In this document: piece after piece, positions 40,767 through 51,214 of the stretch
Numbering within the stretch: position 1 is the stretch's first letter
Layout of the letters: each line of letters opens with the position of its first letter
NCBI GenBank assembly: GCA_920105625.2
Contig: OV050031.1
Coordinates: 87,243,995-87,307,994 of the forward strand
Source: Clusia tigrina
Taxonomy: Eukaryota; Arthropoda; Insecta; Diptera; Clusiidae
DNA: 64,000 nt
Reading direction: 5' to 3'
Program-made: the position numbers and the translations under genes
The notes under the pieces: generated by a model
What the model was told of the DNA's origin: nothing
The model's input: only the letters and a program-made list of their open reading frames with translations
Databases searched by the model: none

Positions 40767-41789
40767 GCTGAGATGCCTTCAGAGACACTAACAGAGGTTG
40801 CGACGTCTACTGAGACGCCGACTGAGGCAGATAGGGGTAGATATAAGCATTGAGAAGGCAGCAGACCCCCTAATCGACAGCGGCAATGACTGAGACGCCT
40901 ACAGAGATGCTGACAGAGGCTGCGACGCCGACTGAGACGCCGACTGAGGCAGATAGGGTAGATATAGGCATAGAGAAGGTAGCAGACTCCCCAATCGACA
41001 GCGGCAGCGACTGAGACGCTGACAGCGACAGAGACGCTGACAGAGGCTGCGACGCCGACTGAGGCAGACAGGGGTAGATATAGGCATAGAGAAGGCATTA
41101 GACCCCCCAATCGACAGCGGCAAAGACTGAGACGCCAACAGAGATGCCAGCAGAGGCTGCGACGCCGACTGAGACGCCGACTGAGGCAGATAGGGGAAGA
41201 TATAGGCATAGAGAAGGCAGCAGACTCCCCAATCGACAGCGGCAGCGACTGAGACGCTGACAGAGGCTGCGACGCCGACTGAAGCAGACAGGGGTAGATA
41301 TAGGCATAGAGAAGGCAACAGACCCCCCCAATCGACAGCGGCAGCGACAGAGACGCCGACTGAGACAAATAGGGGTAGATATAGGCATAGAGAATGCAAC
41401 AGACCCCCCAGTCGACAGCGGCAGAGACTGAGACGCCTACAGAGACGCTGACAGCGGCTGCGACGCCGACTGAGACGCCGACTGAGGCAGATAGGGCTAG
41501 ATATAGGCACAGAAAAGGCAGCAGACCCCCCAATCGACAGCGGCAGCGACTGAGACGCCTACAGAGACGCTGACAAAGGCTGCAACGCCGATTGAGACGC
41601 CGACTGAGGCAGATAGGGGTAGATATTAGCATAGAGAATGTAACAGACCCCCAATCGACAGCGGCAGAGACTGAGACGCCTACAGAGACGCTGACAGAGG
41701 CTGCGACGCCGACTGAGACGCTGACAGAGGCTGCGACGCCGACTGAGACGCTGACTGTGGCAGATAGGGGTAGATATAGGCATAGAGAA

Positions 41790-43330
41790 GGCAGCAGAAC
41801 CCACAATCAACAGCGTTAGCTACTGAAATGCCTACAGGGGCGCTGACAGAGGCTGCGACGCCGACTGAGATGCCGACTGAGACGCAGACTGAGACGCCGA
41901 CTGAGGCAGATAGGGGTAGATGTAGGCATAGAGAATGCAACAGACCCCAGCAAACGATAGCGGTACCAGCTGAGAGGCCTACAGAGACGCTGACAGAGAC
42001 TACGACGCCGACTGAGACGCCGACTGAGACGTCGACTGAGACGCCGACTGAGGCAGAGAGGGGTAGATATAGGCATAGAGAAGGCACCACACCCCCCAAT
42101 CGACAGCGGCAACGACTGAGACGCCTACAGAGACTCTGACAGAGGCTGCGACGCCGACTCAGACGTCGATTGAGGCCGATAGGGTTAGATATAGGCATAG
42201 AGAAGGCAGCATACCCAACCAGTCAACAGCGGCATCGACTGAGACGCCTACAGAGACGCTGACAGAGGCTGCGACACCGACTGAGGCAGATAGGGGTAGA
42301 TATAGGCATAGAGAAGACAGCAGACCCCCCCAATCGACAGCGGCAGCAGCTGAGATGCCTTCAGAGACGCTAAAAGAGGCTGCGGTAGATATAGGCATAG
42401 AGAATGCAACAGACCCCCGCAATCGATAGCGGTGCCAACTGAGAGGCCTACATAGACGCTGACAGAGACTACGACGCCGACTGAGACGCCGACTGAGGCA
42501 GAGAGGGGTAGATATAGGCATAGAGAAGGCACCAGACCCCCCAATTGACAGCGGAAGCAACTGGGACGCTTACAGAAACGCTGACAGAGGCTGCGACGCC
42601 TTCTGAAACGCCGACTGAGGCAGATAGGGGTAGATATAGGCATTGAGAAGGCAGCAGACCCCCCAATCGACAGCGGCAACGACTGAGACGCCAACAGAGA
42701 TGCTGACAGAGGCTGCGACGCCGACTGAGACGCCGACTGAGGCAGATAGGGGTAGATATAGGCATAGAGAAGGCAGCAGACTCCACAATCGACAGCGGCA
42801 GCGACTGAGACGCTGACAGCGACAGATACGCTGACAGAGGCTGCGACGCCGACTGAGGCAGACAGGGGTAGATATAGGCATAGAGAAGGCAACAGACCCC
42901 CCAATCGACAGCGGCAAAGACTGGGACGCCAACAGAGACGCTAACAGAGGCTGCGACGCCGACTGAGACGCCGACTGAGGCAGATAGGGGAAGATATAGG
43001 CATAGAGAAGGCAGCAGACTCCCCAATCGACAGCGGCAGCGACTGAGACGCTGACAGAGGCTGCGACGCCGACTGAGACAGACAGGGGTAGACATAGGCA
43101 TAGAGAAGGCAACAGACCCCCAAATAGACAGCGGCAGCGACTGAGACGCATACAGAGACGCAAAAGAGGCTGCGACAGCGACTGAGACGCCGACTGAGGC
43201 AGATAGGGCACAGAAAAGGCAGCAGACCCCCCAATCGACAGCGGCAGCGACTGAGACGCCTACAGAGACGCTGACAAAGGCTGCAACGCCGATTGAGACG
43301 CCGACTGAGGCAGATATTGGTAGATATTGG
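41790..43330. repeat. Block of ~1.55 kb shared with 47.5-49.1 kb and 52.2-53.4 kb
   Basis: The block is repeated at about 47,533-49,095 and, in its right part, at about 52,300-53,443. All three copies share two private deletions: a truncated monomer (junctions near 42,382, 48,134 and 52,499) and a shortened core reading AGATAGGGCACAGAAAAGG (about 43,202, 48,966 and 53,319). The block spans the right edge of the 15.8-kb unit at 42,372, so the sequence continuing past that edge is the older arrangement. Confidence 0.8.
42361..42400. repeat. Truncated monomer: GGCTGC joined directly to GGTAGATATAGG
   Basis: The 12-mers and the start of the core (GGCAGATAGG) are missing, so GAGGCTGC runs straight into GGTAGATATAGG. 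The same junction is found near 48,134 and 52,499, showing one deletion later copied by higher-order amplification. It lies directly right of the edge of the 15.8-kb unit. Confidence 0.85.
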
Positions 43331-43493
43331 CATAGAGAAGGCAGCATACCCAACCAATCAACAGCGGCATCGACTGAGATGCCTACAGAGACGCTGACAG
43401 AGGCTGCGACAGCGACTGAGCCAGATAGGGGTAGATATAGGCATAGAGAAGGCAGCAGACCCCCCAATCGACAGCGGCAGCAGCTGAGATGCC

Positions 43494-44534
43494 AAGAGAG
43501 ATGCTGACAGAGGCTGCGACGCCGACTGAGACGCTGATTGAGGCAGATAGGGGTAGATATAGGCATAGAGAAGGCAGCAGACCCCCCAATCGACAGCGGC
43601 AGCGACTGAGATGCTGACAGCGACAGAGACGCTGACAGAGGCTGCGACGCCGACTGAGGCAGACAGGGGTAGATATAGGCATAGAGAAGGCAACATACCC
43701 CCCAATCGACAGCGGCAGCGACTGAGACGCCTACAGAGACGCTAACAGAGGCTGCGACGCCGACTGAGACGCCGACTGAGGCAGATAGGGGAAGATATAG
43801 GCATAGAGAAGGCAGCACACCCCCCAATCGACAGCGGCAGCGACTGAGACGCCTACAGAGACGCTGACAGAGGCTGCGACACCGACTGAGGCAGATGGGG
43901 GTAGATATAGGCATAGAGAAGGCAGCAGACCCCCCAATCGACAGCGGCAGCGGCTGAGATGCCTTCAGAGACGCTAACAGAGGTTGCGACGTCTACTGAG
44001 ACGCCGACTGAGGTAGATAGGGGTAGATATAAGCATTGAGAAGGCAGCAGACCCCCTAATCGACAGCGGCAATGACTGAGACGCCTACAGAGATGCTGAC
44101 AGAGGCTGCGACGCCGACTGAGACGCCCACTGAGGCAGATAGGGGTAGATATAGGCATAGAGAAGGTAGCAGACTCCCCAATCGACAGCGGCAGCGACTG
44201 AGACGCTGACAGCGACAGAGACGCTGACAGAGGCTGCGACGCCGACTGAGGCAGACAGGGGTAGATATAGGCATAGAGAAGGCATTAGACCCCCCAATCG
44301 ACAGCGGCAGCGACTGAGACGCCGACTGAGGCAAATAGGGGTAGATATAGGCATAGAGAATGCAACAGACCCCCCAATTGACAGCGGCAGAGACTGAGAC
44401 GCCTACAGAGACGCTGACACCGGCTGCGACGCCGACTGAGACGCCGACTGAGACGCCGACTGAGGCAGATAGGGGTAGATATAGGCATAGAGAATGCAAC
44501 AGACCCCCGCAATCGATAGCGGTACCAACTGAGA
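43494..44534. repeat. Block of ~1.04 kb, first of a pair spaced 2,314 bp
   Basis: This block matches 45,808-46,848 at a constant offset of 2,314 bp (43,937 to 46,251; 44,158 to 46,472; 44,360 to 46,674). It starts with an AAGAGAGATGCTGAC unit and ends in the GGTACCAACTGAGA variant, where the two units diverge. A third copy lies 4,045 bp further on, from about 49,853. Confidence 0.8.
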
Positions 44535-45600
44535 GGCCTACAGAGACGCTGACAGAGACTACGACGCCGACTGAGACGCCGACTGAGACGCCGACTGAGA
44601 CGCCGACTGAGACGCCGACTGAGACGCCGACTGAGACGCCGACTGAGGCAGAGAGGGGTAGATATAGGCATAGAGAAGGCACCAGACCCCCCAATCGACA
44701 GCGGCAACGACTGAGACGCCTACAGGGACTCTGACATAGGCTGCGACGCCGACTCAGACGTCAACTGAGGCAGATAGGGTTAGATATAGGCATAGAGAAG
44801 GCAGCAGACCCCCCCAATCGACAGCAGAAGCAACTGGGACGCTTACAGAAACGCTGACAGAGGCTGCGACACCTACTGAGACGCCGACTGAGGCAGATAG
44901 GGGTAGATATAGGCATAGAGAAGGCAGCATACCCAACCAATCAACAGCGGCATCGACTGAGATGCCTACAGAAGCGCTGACAGAGGCTGCGACACCGACT
45001 GAAGTAGATAGGGGTAGGTATAGGCATAGATAAGGCAGCAGACCCCCCAATCGACAGCGGCAGCAGCTGAGATGCCTTCAGAGACGCTAACAGAGGCTGC
45101 GACGCCTACTGAGACGCCTACTGAGGCAGATAGGGGTAGATATTGGCATTGAGAAGGCAGCAGACCCCCCCAATCGACAGCGGCAACGACTGAGATGCCA
45201 ACAGAGATGCTGACAGAGGCTGCGACGCCGACTGAGACGCCGACTGAGGCAGATAGGGGTAGATATAGGCATAGAGAAGGCAGCAGACTCCCCAATCGAC
45301 AGCGGCAGCGACTGAGACGCTGACAGAGGCTGCGACGCCGACTGAGACGCCGACTGAGGCAAATAGGGGTAGATATAGGCATAGAGAATGCAACAGACCC
45401 CCAATCGACAGCGGTACCAACTGAGAGGCCTACAGAGACGCTGACAGAGACTACGACGCCGACTGAGACGCCGACTGAGACGCCGACTGAGACGCCGACT
45501 GAGGCAGAGAGGGGTAGATATAGGCATAGAGAAGGCACCAGACCCCCCAATCGACAGCGACAACGACTGAGACGCCTACAGGGACTCTGACATAGGCTGC
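44357..45600. repeat. Block of ~1.25 kb, repeated 6.57 kb downstream
   Basis: It matches about 50,937-52,165. The offset is 6,580 bp before the 12-mer run (44,360 to 50,940) and 6,568 bp after it (44,754 to 51,322), because the run has seven units here and six there. This is a clear case of 12-bp length change between otherwise matching copies. Confidence 0.78.
44563..44646. repeat. Minisatellite run: 7 copies of GACGCCGACTGA
   Basis: Seven exact 12-mers follow GAGACTAC in the GGTACC-marked monomer. The paralogous site at 51,143 has six. Confidence 0.96.
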
Positions 45601-45807
45601 GACAGCGACTGAGCCAGATAGGGGTAGATATAGGCATAGAGAAGGCAGCAGACCCCCCAATCGACAGCGGCAGCAGCTGAGATGCCTTCAGAGACGCTAA
45701 CAGAGGTTGCGACGACTACTGAGACGCCGACTGAGGCAGATAGGGGTAGATATAGGCATTGAGAAGGCAGCCGACCCCCCAATCGACAGCGGCAACGACT
45801 GAGACGC

Positions 45808-46848
45808 GAAGAGAGACGCTGACAGAGGCTGCGACGCCGACTGAGATGCTGATTGAGGCAGATAGGGGTAGATATAGGCATAGAGAAGGCAGCAGACCCC
45901 CCAATCGACAGCGGCAGCGACTGAGATGCTGACAGCGACAGAGACGCTGACAGAGGCTGCGACGCCGACTGAGGCAGACAGGGGTAGATATAGGCATAGA
46001 GAAGGCAACATACCCCCAATCGACAGCGGCAGCGACTGAGACGCCTACAGAGACGCTAACAGAGGCTGCGACGCCGACTGAGACGCCGACTGAGGCAGAT
46101 AGGGGAAGATATAGGCATAGAGAAGGCAGCACACCCCCCAATCGACAGCGGCAGCGACTGAGACGCCTACAGAGACGCTGACAGAGGCTGCGACACCGAC
46201 TGAGGCAGATGGGGGTAGATATAGGCATAGAGAAGGCAGCAGACCCCCCAATCGACAGCGGCAGCGGCTGAGATGCCTTCAGAGACGCTAACAGAGGTTG
46301 CGACGTCTACTGAGACGCCGACTGAGGCAGATAGGGGTAGATATAAGCATTGAGAAGGCAGCAGACCCCCTAATCGACAGCGGCAATGACTGAGACGCCT
46401 ACAGAGATGCTGACAGAGGCTGCGACGCCGACTGAGACGCCCACTGAGGCAGATAGGGGTAGATATAGGCATAGAGAAGGTAGCAGACTCCCCAATCGAC
46501 AGCGGCAGCGACTGAGACGCTGACAGCGACAGAGACGCTGACAGAGGCTGCGACGCCGACTGAGGCAGACAGGGGTAGATATAGGCATAGAGAAGGCATT
46601 AGACCCCCCAATCGACAGCGGCAGCGACTGAGACGCCGACTGAGGCAAATAGGGGTAGATATAGGCATAGAGAATGCAACAGATCCCCCAATCGACAGCG
46701 GCAGAGACTGAGACGCCTACAGAGACGCTGACAGCGGCTGCGACGCCGACTGAGACGCCGACTGAGACGCCGACTGAGGCAGATAGGGGTAGATATAGGC
46801 ATAGAGAATGCAACAGACCCCCGCAATCGATAGCGGTACCAACTGAGA
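45808..46848. repeat. Block of ~1.04 kb, second of the 2,314-bp pair
   Basis: This is the counterpart of 43,494-44,534. It joins a GATGCCAACAGAGATG unit at its right end, whereas the first copy continues with AGGCCTACAG and a long run of 12-mers. The block also matches the region from about 49,853 at an offset of 4,045 bp. Confidence 0.8.
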
Positions 46849-47594
46849 TGCCAACAGAGATGCTGACAGAGGCTGCGACGCCGACTGAGACGCCGACTGA
46901 GGCAGATAGGGGTAGATATAGGCATAGAGAAGGCAGCAGACTCCCCAATCGACAGCGGCAGCGACTGAGACGCTGACAGAGGCTGCGACGCCGACTGAGA
47001 CGCCGACTGAGGCAAATAGGGGTAGATATAGGCATAGAGAATGCAACAGAACCCAATCGACAGCGGTACCAACTGAGAGGCCTACAGAGACGCTGACAGA
47101 GACTACGACGCCGACTGAGACGCCGACTGAGACGCCGACTGAGGCAGAGAGGGGTAGATATAGGCATAGAGAAGGCACCAGACACCCCAATCGACAGCGA
47201 CAACGACTGAGACGCCTACAGGGACTCTGACATAGGCTGCGACGCCGACTCAGATGTCGACTGAGGCAGATAGGGTTAGATATAGGCATAGAGAAAGCAG
47301 CAGACCCCCCAATCGACAGCGGCATAGACTGAGATGCCTACAGAGACGCTGACAGAGGCTGTGACACCGACTGAGCCAGATAGGGGTAGATATAGGCATA
47401 GAGAAGGCAGCAGACCCCCCAATCGACAGGGGCAGCAGCTGAGATGCCTTCAGAGACGCTAACAGAGGCTGCGACGCCTACTGAGACGCTGACTGAGGCA
47501 GTTAGGGGTAGATATAGGCATTGAGAAGGCAGCAGACCCCACAATCAACAGCGTTAGCTACTGAAATGCCTACAGGGGCGCTGACAGAGGCTGC

Positions 47595-47654
47595 GACGCC
47601 GACTGAGATGCCGACTGAGACGCCGACTGAGACGCCGACTGAGACGCCGACTGA
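47595..47654. repeat. Five-unit 12-mer run with one GATGCC variant
   Basis: Five 12-mers with a C-to-T change in the second. The related site near 41,850-41,907 has four units, the third reading GACGCAGACTGA. Confidence 0.9.
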
Positions 47655-50600
47655 GGCAGATAGGGGTAGATATAGGCATAGAGAATGCAACAGACCCCAG
47701 CAAACGATAGCGGTACCAGCTGAGAGGCCTACAGAGACGCTGACAGAGACTACGACGCCGACTGAGACGCCGACTGAGACGTCGACTGAGACGCCGACTG
47801 AGGCAGAGAGGGGTAGATATAGGCATAGAGAAGGCACCACACCCCCCCAATCGACAGCGGCAACGACTGAGACGCCTACAGAGACTCTGACAGAGGCTGC
47901 GACGCCGACTCAGACGTCGATTGAGGCCGATGGGGTTAGATATAGGCATAGAGAAGGCAGCATACCCAACCAGTCAACAGCGGCATCGACTGAGACGCCT
48001 ACAGAGACGCTGACAGAGGCTGCGACACCGACTGAGGCAGATAGGGGTAGATATAGGCATAGAGAAGACAGCAGACCCCCCCAATCGACAGCGGCAGCAG
48101 CTGAGATGCCTTCAGAGACGCTAAAAGAGGCTGCGGTAGATATAGGCATAGAGAATGCAACAGACCCCCGCAATCGACAGCGGTGCCAACTGAGAGGCCT
48201 ACAGAGACGCTGACAGAGACTACGACGCCGACTGAAACGCCGACTGAGGCAGAGAGGGGTAGATATAGGCATAGAGAAGGCACCAGACCCCCCAATTGAC
48301 AGCGGAAGCAACTGGGACGCTTACAGAAACGCTGACAGAGGCTGCGACGCCTACTGAAACGCCGACTGAGGCAGATAGGGGTAGATATAGGCATTGAGAA
48401 GGCAGCAGACCCCCCAATCGACAGCGGCAACGACTGAGACGCCAACAGAGATGCTGACAGAGGCTGCGACGCCGACTGAGACGCCGACTGAGACGCCGAC
48501 TGAGGCAGATAGGGGTAGATATAGGCATAGAGAAGGCAGCAGACTCCCCAAACGACAGCGGCAGCGACTGAGACGCTGACAGCGACAGAGACGCTGACAG
48601 AGGCTGCGACGCCGACTGAGGCAGACAGGGGTAGATATAGGCATAGAGAAGGCAACAGACCCCCCAATCGACAGCGGCAAAGACTGAGACGCCAACAGAG
48701 ACGCTAACAGAGGCTGCGACGCCGACAGAGACGCCGACTGAGGCAGATAGGGGAAGATATAGGCATAGAGAAGGCAGCAGACTCCCCAATCGACAGCGGC
48801 AGCGACTGAGACGCTGACAGAGGCTGCGACGCCGACTGAGACAGACAGGGGTAGACATAGGCATAGAGAAGGCAACGGACCCCCAAATAGACAGCGGCAG
48901 CGACTGAGACGCATACAGAGACGCTAAAAGAGGCTGCGACAGCGACTGAGACGCCGACTGAGGCAGATAGGGCACAGAAAAGGCAGCAGACCCCCCAATC
49001 GACAGCGGCAGCGACTGAGACGACTACAGAGACGCTGACAAAGGCTGCAACGCCGATTGAGAAGCCGACTGAGGCAGATAGGGGTAGATATTGGCATAGA
49101 GAATGCCACAGACCCCAATCAACAGCGGCAGCAACTGAAATGCCTACAGGGGCGCTGACAGAGGCTGCGACGCCGACTGAGGCAAATAGGGGTAGATATA
49201 GGCATAGAGAATGCAACAGACCCCCAATCGACAGCGGTACCAACTGAGAGGCCTACAGAGACGCTGACAGAGACTACGACGCCGACTGAGACGCCGACTG
49301 AGGCAGAGAGGGGTAGATATAGGCATAGAGAAGGCACCAGACCCCCCAATCGACAGCGACAACGACTGAGACGCCTACAGGGACTCTGACATAGGCTGCG
49401 ACGCCGACTCAGACGTCGACTGAGGCAGATAGGGTTAGATATAGGCATAGAGAAAGCAGCAGACCCCCCAATCGACAGCGGAAGCAACTGGGACGCTTAC
49501 AGAAACGCTGACAGAGGCTGCGACACCTACTGAGACGCCGACTGAGGCAGATAGGGGTAGATATAGGCATAGAGAAGGCAGCATACCCAACCAATCAACA
49601 GCGGCATCGACTGAGTTGCCTACAGAGACGCTGACAGAGGCTGCGACACCGACTGAGCCAGATAGGGGTAGATATAGGCATAGAGAAGGCAGCAGACCCC
49701 CCAATCGACAGCGGCAGCAGGTGAGATGCCTTCAGAGACGCTAACAGAGGTTGCGACGTCTACTGAGACGCCGACTGAGGCAGATAGGGGTAGATATAGG
49801 CATTGAGAAGGCAGCAGACCCCCCAATCGACAGCGGCAATGACTGAGACGCCAAGAGAGATGCTGACAGAGGCTGCGACGCCGACTGAGACGCTGATTGA
49901 GGCAGATAGGGGTAGATATAGGCATAGAGAAGGCAGCAGACCCCCCAATCGACAGCGGCAGCGACTGAGATGCTGACAGCGACAGAGACGCTGACAGAGG
50001 CTGCGACGCCGACTGAGGCAGACAGGGGTAGATATAGGCATAGAGAAGGCAACATACCCCCCAATCGACAGCGGCAGCGACTGAGACGCCTACAGAGACG
50101 CTAACAGAGGCTGCGACGCCGACTGAGACGCCGACTGAGGCAGATAGGGGAAGATATAGGCATAGAGAAGGCAGCACACCCCCCAATCGACAGCGGCAGC
50201 GACTGAGACGCCTACAGAGACGCTGGCAGAGGCTGCGACACCGACTGAGGCAGATGGGGGTAGATATAGGCATAGAGAAGGCAGCAGACCCCCCAATCGA
50301 CAGCGGCAGCGGCTGAGATGCCTTCAGAGACGCTAACAGAGGTTGCGACGTCTACTGAGACGCCGACTGAGGCAGATAGGGGTAGATATAAGCATTGAGA
50401 AGGCAGCAGACCCCCTAATCGACAGCGGCAATGACTGAGACGCCTACAGAGATGCTGACAGAGGCTGCGACGCCGACTGAGACGCCCACTGAGGCAGATA
50501 GGGGTAGATATAGGCATAGAGAAGGTAGCAGACTCCCCAATCGACAGCGGCAGCGACTGAGACGCTGACAGCGACAGAGACGCTGACAGAGGCTGCGACG

Positions 50601-51142
50601 CCGACTGAGGCAGACAGGGGTAGATATAGGCATAGAGAAGGCATTAGACCCCCCAATCGACAGCGGCAAAGACTGAGACGCCAACAGAGATGCTAACAGA
50701 GGCTGCGACGCCGACTGAGACGCCGACTGAGGCAGATAGGGGAAGATATAGGCATAGCGAAGGCACCAGACTCCCCAATCGACAGCGGCAGCGACTGAGA
50801 CGCTGACAGAGGCTCCGACGCCGACTGAAGCAGAGAGGGGTAGATATAGGCATAGAGAAGGCAACAGACCCCCCCAATCGACAGCGGCAGCGACTGAGAC
50901 GCCGACTGAGGCAAATAGGGGTAGATATAGGCATAGAGAATGCAACAGACCCCCCAATCGACAGCGGCAGAGACTGAGACGCCTACAGAGACGCTGACAG
51001 CGGCTGCGACGCCGACTGAGACGCCGACTGAGACGCCTACTGAGGCAGATAGGGGTAGATATAGGCATAGAGAATGCAACAGACCCCCGCAATCGATAGC
51101 GGTACCAACTGAGAGGCCTACAGAGACGCTGACAGAGACTAC

Positions 51143-51214
51143 GACGCCGACTGAGACGCCGACTGAGACGCCGACTGAGACGCCGACTGAGACGCCGACT
51201 GAGACGCCGACTGA
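51143..51214. repeat. Minisatellite run: 6 copies of GACGCCGACTGA
   Basis: Six exact 12-mers occupy the same position as the run at 44,563. The flanking monomers match at an offset of about 6.57 kb. Confidence 0.96.

Larger units (their letters stand above)
26562..42372. repeat. 15.8-kb segmental tandem duplication, copy 2
   Basis: This is the second copy of the block, directly abutting the first. It differs by scattered substitutions, a replacement patch near 35,474-35,640, and the absence of one 122-bp monomer that copy 1 has at about 20,219-20,340. These two length changes (+132 and -122 bp) account for most of the drift in offset. The right edge is at 42,372, where the shared sequence (GCAGCAGCTGAGATGCC, then GAGACGCTAA) passes into a truncated monomer not present at the end of copy 1. 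A true recent unequal exchange and an assembly duplication would look the same here. Confidence 0.93.

Noticed and set aside
42469..43914. 481-codon open frame on the minus strand as a protein gene
   Set aside because: It is the satellite read in rotating frames, flanked by many similar overlapping frames. There is no conserved frame, no recognisable domain and no start context, and T-poor composition of the opposite strand explains its length.
47491..47520. TTAGGG-like words (for example GTTAGGGG) as interstitial telomere repeats
   Set aside because: They are single substitutions of the core GATAGGGG or AGGGTTAG and never form a tandem TTAGGG run.
47521..48213. 230-codon + strand frame rich in Glu-Thr-Pro-Thr, as a repetitive surface or structural protein
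   Set aside because: The Thr/Pro/Glu pattern is just the 12-mer in one frame. The frame is broken elsewhere by TAG and TGA in the consensus and by C-run changes, and most monomers cannot sustain it.
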